Shown: piece after piece, positions 6,520 to 13,795 of the stretch
Numbering within the stretch: the first letter of the stretch is position 1
Layout of the letters: each line of letters starts with the position of its first letter
From: an uncultured Propionivibrio sp.
GTDB lineage: Bacteria; Pseudomonadota; Gammaproteobacteria; Burkholderiales; Rhodocyclaceae
Direction: 5' to 3'
NCBI GenBank assembly: GCA_937923255.1
Contig: CALAIL010000070.1
Span: forward strand, 1 to 19,694
Length of the DNA stretch: 19,694 nt
Notes under the pieces: generated by a model
Database searches by the model: none
What the model was told of the DNA's origin: nothing
What the model saw: the letters and a program-made list of their open reading frames with translations, nothing else
Position numbers and translations under genes: made by a program

Positions 6520-7258
6520 TTCGTCGGACGACCTTTCCGCCCCCTCTTCCGACGCGCTGCCGGACGGCTGCATCCAGCGCGTGCCGCCTGCCGGCGCCCT
6601 GCGCGAGACGCGCTGGGTACTGCTGGCGATGGCACTGACCCTGCTGGTCAGTATGCTGGCAGTGGGCTGGCAGCGCCGTCTGCTGCCCCAGGAACGCCTG
6701 CAGGCTCACCAGATCGACCTATCCACCGGGCTAAGTACGGCGGAACAGGGCATCTATACCGACTTGCAGGCCGTCTACGATGAATGGCAAAGCATGAATG
6801 CGCCACTACCGCCGCCCACGCCGAAACATTGGGCGAAAGAGGGCTGGCCGCCGTTCATCGACGACTTGACAGCGCAGCAGCGCGGCCGCCGCCAATGGCG
6901 TCTACTCACCGTCGGCGATCGCTATGCCTATCTGGGCACGGGCGGACATACGGCGTCATCTTCCGCACCGAGCGAACAGCACGCCATGCCGCGCATACTG
7001 CTCTGGCGCCTACCGGAAACGCATGCCATACATGCCACGCCGAAAGCAAAGGGCGCTGCAGAAAACGCGCATAGCGATGAATCGCCCCATACCGGATTCG
7101 ATCTCTGGCTGCATGAGGCCGATACGACGGCTGACGGTGGCGCATTGCCTGAATCCCTGGACGAGGCCAGCCTGATTCGCCACGGCTGGCGGCAGGCGGT
7201 CGCGCACCTGAGCGCGGAACATCCGCGCCCACCGACGCATGAAAGCGGCGGATTTTAG
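6506..7258 (+). CDS. Single-span membrane protein of metal-uptake cluster (DUF6162-like?)
   Basis: From the ATG at 6506, inside the end of the previous gene, the product has 250 residues. A polar N-terminal tail (about 1-35) is followed by one membrane span (about 36-55, WVLLAMALTLLVSM). The remainder (56-250) should be periplasmic. A histidine-rich part (about 148-203: GGHTA, EQHA, ETHAIHA, NAHS, SPHTG, WLHEAD) could bind metal. I believe proteins named DUF6162 occupy this position beside ZnuA-like genes, but I cannot confirm the assignment. It probably forms an inner-membrane assembly with the ABC transporter or binding protein. A longer start at 6404 would overlap the previous gene far more and is unlikely. 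Confidence 0.7.
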   Translation: MTSADSSDDLSAPSSDALPDGCIQRVPPAGALRETRWVLLAMALTLLVSMLAVGWQRRLLPQERLQAHQIDLSTGLSTAEQGIYTDLQAVYDEWQSMNAPLPPPTPKHWAKEGWPPFIDDLTAQQRGRRQWRLLTVGDRYAYLGTGGHTASSSAPSEQHAMPRILLWRLPETHAIHATPKAKGAAENAHSDESPHTGFDLWLHEADTTADGGALPESLDEASLIRHGWRQAVAHLSAEHPRPPTHESGGF

Positions 7259-7277
7259 ACATGAATGACCTGAATGG

Positions 7278-8228
7278 ATGTTTTCGATGAAACCAACCTT
7301 ACCAGCACATTTTCCTGACACCTGCGTCCCGGGCCGCCGCCGCTTTCTCACCGGCCTGGCCGCACTCGCCGCCGGTGCGTGTTTGCCGGCGCGGGCGGCG
7401 GCCTTGACGGTCGGCGTGACCTTGCACCCCTATTACAGCTTCGTCGCCAATATTGTCGGCGATCACGCGCGGGTATTGCCCCTGATCGACGCCGGTTTCA
7501 ACCCGCACGCCTACGAGCCGCGCGCCGAAGACATCAAGCGCATCAACCAGATGAGCGTCGTCGTGCTCAACGCCATTGGGCACGACGACTTCGCCAAGCG
7601 CATGATCGCCGCCAGCGACAAGCCGCAGTTGCCGACCATCAATGCCAACGCCGACGTGCCACTGCTGTCCACCATGGCCTTGGGCGCACCGCTGGGCCGG
7701 GCGGTCAACCCGCACACCTTCATTTCCATCAGCGCCTCCATGATCCAGGTCAACACCATCGCGCACGAACTGGGCAAACTGGCGCCGGCAGAGGCCGCCT
7801 TCTTCGTCGACAACGCCCGCACTTACAACCGCCGCCTGCGCAAACTGCGCGCCGATGCGCTGTCCAGGGTGACGCGGGCGCCCGACGCCAGCTTCCGCGT
7901 GGCTACGGTACATGGCGCCTACGATTACCTGCTGCGTGAATTTGGGCTGGAAGTGAGCGCTGTCGTCGAGCCGGCGCACGGGATGGAGCCAAGCGCCGCG
8001 CAGTTTCGGGCTATGGTCGAGCGCGTGCGCACGCAGAATATCCACGTGCTATTTGCCGAGCAGGACAACCCGACCGGCTTCGTGCGGACGCTGGTCCGCG
8101 AAACCGGCATGAAGGTCTATCCGCTCACGCATATTTCACACGGGGCTTATACGGCAGACAAATTCGAGAAAGACATGGCTTACAACCTCGACACCGTGGT
8201 TCGCGCCATCCAGGAATCGCACGCATGA
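7278..8228 (+). CDS. Metal ABC transporter substrate-binding protein (ZnuA/cluster A-I), Tat-like signal
   Basis: The 316-residue product is a cluster A-I binding protein (ZnuA/MntC/TroA type) that delivers a divalent metal to the permease. The N-terminal region has a twin-arginine-like motif GRRRFLTGLA (about 19-28) and a hydrophobic stretch ending ARA, so Tat export is likely. Probable metal ligands are His77 (NPHAYEP), His146 (NPHTFIS, replacing the common DPHxWLDP), His212 (VHGAYDYL) and Glu261 or Asp263 (FAEQDNP). There is no long His-rich loop as in typical ZnuA, so zinc is not assured; manganese or iron fit as well. A second ATG at 7287 is also possible. The stop overlaps the ATPase start (ATGA), showing tight coupling. 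Confidence 0.87.
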   Translation: MFSMKPTLPAHFPDTCVPGRRRFLTGLAALAAGACLPARAAALTVGVTLHPYYSFVANIVGDHARVLPLIDAGFNPHAYEPRAEDIKRINQMSVVVLNAIGHDDFAKRMIAASDKPQLPTINANADVPLLSTMALGAPLGRAVNPHTFISISASMIQVNTIAHELGKLAPAEAAFFVDNARTYNRRLRKLRADALSRVTRAPDASFRVATVHGAYDYLLREFGLEVSAVVEPAHGMEPSAAQFRAMVERVRTQNIHVLFAEQDNPTGFVRTLVRETGMKVYPLTHISHGAYTADKFEKDMAYNLDTVVRAIQESHA

Positions 8229-9028
8229 GCGCTGTGTCCGCCATCGGCCCGGCCGTATGCCTGCACGATGCCCGCCTGCAACTGGGCGCCACGCCCATTC
8301 TGAACGGGATCGACTGGCAGGTGCATGCAGGCGAGGTGCACGCACTGGTCGGCGCCAACGGCTGCGGCAAGAGCAGTCTCATCAAGACGCTGCTTGGCCA
8401 GATGCCGCATCGCGGTGAAGTGACGCTGCACTGGCCGGGCGATACGCCCGGCACGCTGGCTTATGTGCCGCAAGCCATCGAGTGCGATCGCACCCTGCCG
8501 ATGACAGTGCAGGATTTCATGGCCTGCATGTTGCAGTCGCAGCCGCTATTCCTAGGTATCCGCCGCGCTGTGCGTGAGCGGATCGCCGCGGCGCTGGAGC
8601 GCGTCGGCATGACGCATAAAATGACCAGCCGCATGGGCGACCTCTCCGGCGGCGAACGCCAGCGCGTGCTGCTGGCGCAAAGCCTGCTGCCGCAGGCACA
8701 ACTGGTGTTGCTGGATGAACCGATGGCGGCGCTTGATCAGGCGGGCATCGCCGTCTTTGAAACCCTGCTGACCGACTGGCGGCGTTCGGGCGCAACCGTC
8801 ATCTGGGTGGAACACGATCTGGCGGCCGTTTGCCGCCTGTCCAGCCGGGTGACGGCCATGCGCCGCGGCCGCATGCTATGGACACGAACACCTGATGCGC
8901 TGCACGATGCCGACATGCTGCTGCAACTGTTCGCGCACACCAGCATGTCGGATGACTCCACGCCCTCTACGCCGAACGGTCAGGAAAAACAAGGCGCCCA
9001 TGAAACGCAGGAGGAGAAGGCCGCATGA
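8225..9028 (+). CDS. Metal ABC transporter ATP-binding protein (ZnuC/MntB type)
   Basis: The 267-residue ATPase has all the usual parts: Walker A GANGCGKSS (43-51), Q-loop YVPQ (Gln83), signature LSGGERQR (140-147), Walker B LVLLDEP (160-166) and switch His197 (VEHD). It powers the permease encoded next to it in the cytoplasmic membrane. Its last 30 residues are polar and repetitive (DDSTPSTPNG, ETQEEKAA) and are not part of the core fold. It starts within the stop of the binding-protein gene and ends within the start of the permease gene, both by 4-bp ATGA overlaps, so the three are one translation unit. Confidence 0.93.
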   Translation: MSAVSAIGPAVCLHDARLQLGATPILNGIDWQVHAGEVHALVGANGCGKSSLIKTLLGQMPHRGEVTLHWPGDTPGTLAYVPQAIECDRTLPMTVQDFMACMLQSQPLFLGIRRAVRERIAAALERVGMTHKMTSRMGDLSGGERQRVLLAQSLLPQAQLVLLDEPMAALDQAGIAVFETLLTDWRRSGATVIWVEHDLAAVCRLSSRVTAMRRGRMLWTRTPDALHDADMLLQLFAHTSMSDDSTPSTPNGQEKQGAHETQEEKAA

Positions 9029-9924
9029 GCGAATACTGGGATGCCGTGCATCACACCTTGCAGGCGGGCGCGGTGGCCGGCTGGCTGCCGCATATGCTGC
9101 AATACGGCTTCGTCATCAATGCGCTGCTGGCCGGCTGTCTGCTGGGGCCGCTGCTGGGTGGGCTAGGGACGCTGGTCGTGGTCAAGCGTTTTGCCTTTTT
9201 CTCGGAAGCGGTCGGACATGCGGCGCTCACCGGCATCGCCATCGGCATCATGGTCGGCGAACCGGCCAGCAGTCCTTACGCCAGCCTGTTCGGCTTCTGC
9301 ATTCTTTTCGGCCTGCTGCTCAATTACCTGCGCGGGCGCACTGGCCTCTCGCCGGATACGCTGATCGGCGTTTTCCTGGCCGTGTCGCTGGCGCTCGGTT
9401 CCAGCCTGCTGCTGCTACTGGCCGCGCGCATCAATATCCATATTCTGGAGAACGTGCTGTTCGGTTCCGTACTGACCGTCAGTGGACGCGATCTGGGCGT
9501 GCTGGCCTGTGTCACCATTTTTACGGTGATGGTGCTGCATCGCATTTATAACCGCGCCATGCTGGCCAGTTTCCACGCGCCGCTGGCACAGGCGCGCAAG
9601 CTGCCCGTGCAGTGGCTCGACTACGTTTTCGTCATGCTTGTCACTATCGTCACCGTCGCCGCAGTCAAAATCATCGGGGCGATGCTAGTCGGTGCGCTGC
9701 TGGTCATTCCCGCCGCCTCGGCGCGCCTGCTGGCGCGCTCGATGCGCAGTTTTTTTTGGCTTACCGTGATATTCGCTACGGCAAGTACGCTGACGGGCAT
9801 TGCCGTGCCCGTCGCACTGGATCTTGCCGTGCCGTCAGGCGCAGCCGTCATTCTGTGCGCAGGCGCACTGTTCGGACTGGCCGTGCTGGGGCGCGCCCGC
9901 GTCGCGCAGCCGGCTATTACGTAG
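9025..9924 (+). CDS. Metal ABC transporter permease (ABC-3 family, ZnuB/MntB type)
   Basis: The 299-residue protein is hydrophobic, with about eight membrane spans. It carries the ABC-3 family stretches: FFSEAVGHAALTGIAIG near the start, SPDTLIG in the middle, and KIIGAMLVGALLVIPAASAR towards the end. These form the channel and the coupling region for the ATPase. It pairs with the binding protein and ATPase just upstream. The substrate is a divalent metal ion of unproven identity. A 142-bp structured gap follows before the second binding-protein gene. Confidence 0.92.
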   Translation: MSEYWDAVHHTLQAGAVAGWLPHMLQYGFVINALLAGCLLGPLLGGLGTLVVVKRFAFFSEAVGHAALTGIAIGIMVGEPASSPYASLFGFCILFGLLLNYLRGRTGLSPDTLIGVFLAVSLALGSSLLLLLAARINIHILENVLFGSVLTVSGRDLGVLACVTIFTVMVLHRIYNRAMLASFHAPLAQARKLPVQWLDYVFVMLVTIVTVAAVKIIGAMLVGALLVIPAASARLLARSMRSFFWLTVIFATASTLTGIAVPVALDLAVPSGAAVILCAGALFGLAVLGRARVAQPAIT

Positions 9925-9934
9925 TTATTGCGTA

Positions 9935-10051
9935 GTTGATCAATTCCGCATTCTTTATGGAGATCAACTCGCCTTGCCGCATTTTTTATCGTTCGCTGCC
10001 GGGGAGAGAAAAGCGGACTCTCCCGGTTGCCTAATTTCCTCGCAAGGCGAG
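9935..10051 (+). other. Structured intercistronic leader before second binding-protein gene
   Basis: Several inverted repeats nest here. GTTGATC (9935-9941) pairs with GATCAAC (9962-9968). CTCGCCTTGC (9968-9977) pairs perfectly with GCAAGGCGAG (10042-10051). Inside that lies a hairpin GGGAGAG/CTCTCCC (10002-10008 with 10018-10024) extended by CC/GG across a bulge. The right arm GCGAG can also pair locally with CTCGC (10039-10043), which would exclude the long stem. The ribosome binding site GGAGG (10056-10060) begins 5 nt later. The arrangement resembles a switchable leader, but I recognise no known riboswitch family. Confidence 0.5.
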
Positions 10052-10066
10052 ATCTGGAGGCTTACC

Positions 10067-11068
10067 ATGTTTTGCAAACGTCTTTTTTCTGTTCTGAACA
10101 CCACCTTCTGTCTGGCGTTCTGGCTGCTCCTGTCAGCCGCAACGTATGCGTCTCCCGACAGTGCCCAGACGGCAAAACCGGCCGATCGTGCCGCGCGCGC
10201 GCAAGCCTCGGCAACGCGCGCCGAACCGCTACGTGTGCTGGCAGCGCACCCAGTGGTCTACGGACTGGCGCGTCAGCTACTGCACGGCGCCGACGGCCTG
10301 GTACTGACCCGGGTCGCACCGGCGCGTCTGCCCGCCAACCGCATTCCCGCCTATCTGCTCGGACGCGGCCAGGATGCGCTGATGGACGCGGCCGTCCAGT
10401 CCCAGGCGGTACTGACGCTGCGTTCCATCTGGCCGGATGACCAGCTCTACCCGCTGGCGCGACGGGCAAACATCCGCATCGTGGAAATCGATGTCGCCAA
10501 CCCTGTCGAAGGCGACCTACCGGGCATCACCCTGCTGGGCGGCAAGGCAGGCGCAGCCAGCGATTCCGGCCTCCTCAACAATCCCCCCTGGCAGGACAGC
10601 GCCAATCTGGCGCGCATGGCCGCGCTCATGGTCAACGCGCTTTCGCGCCTTGCGCCCGAAGCAGCGCCACGTCTACAGGCCAACCTGACCCAGATCAATC
10701 AACGCCTGCAACAGGCCGTGTCGCAAACCAGCCGTGCCCTGGCAGAAGCGGAGCAACTCTCCGTTCTCTTGCTTTCGCCACGCATGCACGTGCTGGCCAA
10801 CGCCTTGCAGCTCGAACCCGTCTCCTGGCAGATTCCAGAAAACGATGCGGAATTGCCGGCCGCATTGGCCAAGGCACTGGCGCAAGGCAAACCGCGGGTA
10901 GCGCTCACACACACTGCACCTGACGAAGCAGCGGCAAAACTGATCGAGGAAAGCGGCGCAAAACTGGTGATACTTTCCGAAAATGCCGACGATCCTGTCA
11001 CGGCATTGATCGATGCCATGCAGGCCATCCGCGAGGCCATGCACACCTCCCGTCTGCCTAATTCATAA
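10067..11068 (+). CDS. Divergent ZnuA-like periplasmic protein lacking the usual metal ligands
   Basis: The 333-residue product has a signal peptide (about 1-28) and the overall layout of a cluster A-I metal-binding protein: VLAAHPVVYGLARQLL at the start of the fold, a mid helix with NLARMAALMVNALSRLAPE, and an end with ESGAKLVILSENADDPVTALIDAMQAI. The standard ligand motifs are changed: RIPAYLL replaces the first His motif, NPPWQDS (172-178) replaces DPHxW, and SPRMHVLANAL (237-247) replaces the HDAF motif. Only His61 and His241 remain near expected sites. It may be a chaperone-like or regulatory partner, or may bind another ligand. The ATG at 10067 is chosen because of GGAGG 6 nt upstream. 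A copy of its 3' end recurs at 11361-11403. Confidence 0.8.
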   Translation: MFCKRLFSVLNTTFCLAFWLLLSAATYASPDSAQTAKPADRAARAQASATRAEPLRVLAAHPVVYGLARQLLHGADGLVLTRVAPARLPANRIPAYLLGRGQDALMDAAVQSQAVLTLRSIWPDDQLYPLARRANIRIVEIDVANPVEGDLPGITLLGGKAGAASDSGLLNNPPWQDSANLARMAALMVNALSRLAPEAAPRLQANLTQINQRLQQAVSQTSRALAEAEQLSVLLLSPRMHVLANALQLEPVSWQIPENDAELPAALAKALAQGKPRVALTHTAPDEAAAKLIEESGAKLVILSENADDPVTALIDAMQAIREAMHTSRLPNS

Positions 11069-11072
11069 CCTC
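11032..11072 (+). repeat. Direct repeat, copy 1 (3' end of the ligand-poor binding-protein gene)
   Basis: This 41-bp segment, covering the last codons and stop of the gene, matches 11361-11401 at 36 of 41 positions without gaps (offset 329). The two copies bracket the segment that contains the 40-bp repeats and the CRISPR relic. Confidence 0.8.
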
Positions 11073-11083
11073 CTACCCTGTAA

Positions 11084-11220
11084 CCCTTATGGATTGGGCG
11101 TTTGCGGGCAGGTTGCCTTGCAGCCCTTTATTTACAGGGGTTTCAGAGAGGGGTGCCCGCAATCCCTTTATTGACGCGGGCTTTGGAGGGTAGTATCCGC
11201 AATCCCTTTACTAGCGGGGA
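11084..11220 (+). repeat. 40-bp tandem repeat block A
   Basis: About 3.5 diverged units in exact 40-bp register: CCCTTA or CCCTTTA at 11084, 11124, 11164 and 11204, and ACGCGGG-like blocks at 11134 and 11174. The best units contain CCCTTTATTGACGCGGG and CCCGCAAT. The block starts 16 bp after the upstream stop codon. The same family appears in blocks B and C. In each case it is read in the sense of the gene just upstream. GCGGG and CCCGC within a unit can pair into a short hairpin. Confidence 0.8.
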
Positions 11221-11349
11221 TGAAGCGAAACAATCACCCACCGTAAGTTTTACTCGAATCTGTTCCCCGCACCAGCGGGGTTGAACCGGCGTCCCACTCG
11301 TGCTGACATAGCGGCACACGTTATTCTCCACATCAGCACGGGTTTCAGG
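11199..11349 (+). CRISPR. Relic of a type I-E CRISPR array (one good, two degenerate repeats)
   Basis: The 29-bp segment 11260-11288 has the type I-E repeat form, with core CCCCGCACCAGCGGGG and end TTGAACCG; it matches the E. coli I-E repeat at about 24 of 29 positions. Exactly 61 bp upstream (11199-11227) is a half-preserved repeat ending AGCGGGGATGAAGCG. Exactly 61 bp downstream (11321-11349) is a decayed repeat with 16 of 29 matches, many differences being C-to-T or G-to-A. The gaps are both 32 bp, the normal I-E spacer length. No cas gene is in the window. The left half of the first repeat merges with 40-bp repeat block A. Confidence 0.55.
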
Positions 11350-11360
11350 CTGATTAGCCA

Positions 11361-11403
11361 CGAGGCCATGCACACCTCTCGGCAGCCTAAGTCATAATTC
11401 CCT
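11361..11403 (+). pseudogene. Relic of the binding-protein gene 3' end (direct repeat, copy 2)
   Basis: Read in frame it gives HEAMHTSRQPKS then a stop, against REAMHTSRLPNS and a stop in the intact gene ending at 11068. The DNA matches 11032-11072 at 36 of 41 positions. The rest of the gene copy is missing. It may be left from a tandem duplication, or be the far side of an insertion that duplicated this end. Confidence 0.7.
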
Positions 11404-11586
11404 GCGCCGTACCAACGACGCAGCTTGCACGACATTTCGATGTTTTGTTGGCGCTATTCCTCTTTGCCTTTTAGGTGTTCGCAGCGCGCCATCTGAACAT
11501 ATCTGTCCAAAAGACGGAGAAGCGCGCGTCTTCAAGCAAGGCAAACCGGATTTTTCAATAGCTTAGAAAGAAACAAAGACAAAGAA
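11404..11586. other. Intergenic, no gene seen
   Basis: Nothing coding is supported. An imperfect hairpin AAGACG/CGTCTT lies near 11512-11533. The right edge is an A-rich run that forms the T tract of the minus-strand terminator beside it. Confidence 0.5.
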
Positions 11587-11619
11587 ACAAAGGCTTAGGA
11601 AGCATTCCTAAGCCTTTGT
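11587..11619 (-). terminator. Rho-independent terminator for tRNA/rpoD transcript
   Basis: A perfect 15-bp stem (11587-11601 with 11605-11619, arms ACAAAGGCTTAGGAA and its complement) has a 3-nt loop. On the minus strand it is followed by a T-rich run TTTCTTTGTCTTTGTTTC. It begins 5 nt after the CCA end of the tRNA. Confidence 0.9.
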
Positions 11620-11624
11620 CTGTT

Positions 11625-11701
11625 TGGTGGGCCCGCAGGGACTTGAACCCTGGACCAAAGGATTATGAGTCCTCTGCTCTGACCAACTGAGCTACAGGCC
11701 C
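11625..11701 (-). tRNA. tRNA with CAT anticodon, probably tRNA-Ile2 (lysidine type)
   Basis: The 77-nt sequence folds as a cloverleaf. The acceptor stem is GGGCCTG with CGGGCCC, the D arm contains TAGCTCAGTTGG, the anticodon loop is CTCATAA, and the T arm has GGTTCAAGTCC. CCA is encoded. CAT can mean Met or, after lysidine modification by TilS, Ile. The acceptor pairs C4-G69 and C5-G68 and the variable-region TTGGTC resemble E. coli Ile2 rather than elongator Met (T4, A5), so I favour Ile2. It lies 74 bp downstream of rpoD on the same strand and may be co-transcribed. Confidence 0.88.
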
Positions 11702-11775
11702 GAAATTGTTTGCATGGCTGCCGTATCGCGCTCCTTCCACTTCCGGATCACGCATACCGAAACCGGTGCATTCGA

Positions 11776-13749
11776 TTAATGATTACTGCTGTCAAGGAAA
11801 CTGCGTAGTTTATCCGAACGCGAAGGGTGACGTAATTTGCGCAATGCCTTGGCTTCAATCTGGCGGATGCGTTCACGCGTCACGTCAAACTGCTTACCGA
11901 CCTCTTCCAGCGTGTGGTCGGTATTCATTTCAATACCAAAACGCATGCGCAACACCTTGGCTTCTCGCGGCGTCAGTGTATCCAGCACATCCTTGGTAAT
12001 CAGGCGCAGGCTGGAGAACAGGGCGGCATCGGTCGGCGCCAAGGTGGTGGCATCTTCAATGAAATCGCCCAAATGCGAGTCATCGTCGTCACCAATGGGC
12101 GTCTCCATCGAAATCGGCTCTTTGCTGATCTTGAGAATCTTGCGGATTTTTTCTTCTGGCATTTCCATTTTCTTTGCCAGCGTCGCCGCATCGGCCTCGA
12201 CGCCGGTTTCTTGAAGAATCTGCCGGGAAATGCGATTCATTTTGTTGATTGTTTCGATCATGTGCACCGGGATACGGATAGTGCGCGCCTGATCGGCGAT
12301 CGAACGGGTAATGGCCTGGCGGATCCACCACGTGGCATAAGTGGAAAATTTATAGCCGCGCCGGTATTCGAACTTGTCGACGGCTTTCATCAGGCCAATA
12401 TTTCCCTCCTGAATCAAATCAAGAAACTGCAGCCCGCGATTGGTATATTTCTTGGCGATCGAAATTACCAGACGCAAGTTGGCTTCGGTCATTTCGCGCT
12501 TGGCGCGCCGCGCCTTGGCTTCACCGGTAGACATCTGTTTATTGATATCTTTCAGCTCCTTGAGCGGCAATCCGATACGTTCCTGCAAAGCCAGCAACTT
12601 GCGCTGTTCTTCAATGATATTCGGGGCATTGCGGGCAAGCGTCTGAGCGTAGGGTTTACCCACCGCCGCTGTAATTTCGGCATCGACCCACCCGAGGTTT
12701 AGCTCGTTGCCCGGAAAGGCCTTGATGAAATAGGGGCGCGGCATCCGCACGGTATCGACGCAGATGCGCTGAATTTTGCGTTCGCACGCCCGTGCCTCAT
12801 CGACCATCGCGCGCACGGCATCGCACAGCCGTTCGATCGTTCTGGAAGTAAAGCGAATACCCATCATCACTTCGGAAATTTTCTTCTGCAGACGGAGATA
12901 GCTTTTATCCTGCGAGCCTTTTTTGAGCAGCGCGTTATGCGCCTTGCCATGGAGCGTTTTGATTTCAGCCAGGCGCGCCAGCCCGTCTTCCTTGAGTTTG
13001 AGCAGTGAGGCTGAAACGGCAGCGCCGTCGTCATCGCCGTCATCATCACTGATTTCGTCGTCGGCCAGACCATTCTCATCAATCGATTCACCGGCGGCAT
13101 CCAGCGCTTCATCCGCCGCATTCGGGTCAATCAGACCGTCGATCAGCTCGTCGATGCGCATTTCATCGCGAGCGATCTTGCCCGCACTGTCGAGAATCTC
13201 AGCAATCGTTGTCGGACAAGCGGAAATCGCCATAATCATGTGCTTGAGACCGTCTTCGATGCGTTTGGCGATCTCGATCTCACCCTCGCGGGTCAGCAGC
13301 TCGACTGAACCCATCTCACGCATGTACATACGAACCGGATCGGTCGTGCGGCCAAATTCGGAATCAACCGTCGAAAGCGCCTGCTCTGCCTGTTCTTCGA
13401 CATCGGCATCGTCGGCAGCAGCCGGCGCCGGGTTATCCGACATCAACAACGTTTCAGCATCCGGCGCCTCGTCGTACACCTGAATGCCCATATCGCTGAA
13501 TGTGCTGATAATGCTTTCGATCTGCTCGGCATCAACGACTTCATCAGGCAGATGGTCATTGACCTCAGCATAGGTCAGGAAACCACGTTCCTTGCCCAGC
13601 TTGATCAACGTTTTCAGACGGATTTTCCGTGATTCTTCATCGTTCGGCGAAGGTTGCTGCTGACTCGCCATCTGAGCCAGCAATTCGGCGGCCTTCGCCT
13701 TCGTCAATTTGTTGTTCGTTGTCTTTTCCCTTGCCATGACCATACTCAT
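11776..13749 (-). CDS. rpoD: RNA polymerase primary sigma factor RpoD (sigma-70)
   Basis: The 657-residue protein has every sigma-70 region. Region 1.1 is at about 35-100, region 1.2 at about 138-168 ([11 protein letters not shown]), and an acidic non-conserved part includes SDDDGDDDG (about 234-242). Region 2 (about 421-490) has the core-binding and -10-melting sequence [19 protein letters not shown] and [10 protein letters not shown]. Region 3 follows, then region 4 with the -35-binding helix-turn-helix [19 protein letters not shown]. It directs RNA polymerase to housekeeping promoters. ATGs at 13743 and 13737 are alternative starts. It lies 46 bp after dnaG, and the CAT tRNA and a terminator follow. 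It is a little longer than E. coli RpoD (613), mostly in the non-conserved region. Confidence 0.97.
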   Translation of the reverse strand: MSMVMAREKTTNNKLTKAKAAELLAQMASQQQPSPNDEESRKIRLKTLIKLGKERGFLTYAEVNDHLPDEVVDAEQIESIISTFSDMGIQVYDEAPDAETLLMSDNPAPAAADDADVEEQAEQALSTVDSEFGRTTDPVRMYMREMGSVELLTREGEIEIAKRIEDGLKHMIMAISACPTTIAEILDSAGKIARDEMRIDELIDGLIDPNAADEALDAAGESIDENGLADDEISDDDGDDDGAAVSASLLKLKEDGLARLAEIKTLHGKAHNALLKKGSQDKSYLRLQKKISEVMMGIRFTSRTIERLCDAVRAMVDEARACERKIQRICVDTVRMPRPYFIKAFPGNELNLGWVDAEITAAVGKPYAQTLARNAPNIIEEQRKLLALQERIGLPLKELKDINKQMSTGEAKARRAKREMTEANLRLVISIAKKYTNRGLQFLDLIQEGNIGLMKAVDKFEYRRGYKFSTYATWWIRQAITRSIADQARTIRIPVHMIETINKMNRISRQILQETGVEADAATLAKKMEMPEEKIRKILKISKEPISMETPIGDDDDSHLGDFIEDATTLAPTDAALFSSLRLITKDVLDTLTPREAKVLRMRFGIEMNTDHTLEEVGKQFDVTRERIRQIEAKALRKLRHPSRSDKLRSFLDSSNH

Positions 13750-13795
13750 GTCCCGGTTAAGCGTCAGAATGGAAAATTGCTGATTTTACCATAAC

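Noticed and set aside
7299..8045. Long antisense frame across the first binding-protein gene
   Set aside because: Its codons mirror the GC-rich third positions of the real gene and its product has no recognisable domain.
9800..10066. Upstream extension of the ligand-poor binding protein into the permease gene
   Set aside because: It would remove the signal peptide from the N-terminus and overlap the permease out of frame; the ATG at 10067 has a good ribosome binding site.
11084..11349. A full, active CRISPR array
   Set aside because: Only one repeat is well preserved, there are no cas genes nearby, and part of the pattern is due to a different 40-bp repeat.
12923..13483. Serine-rich plus-strand frame inside rpoD
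   Set aside because: Antisense to the acidic part of RpoD; low-complexity composition explained by the complementary codons.
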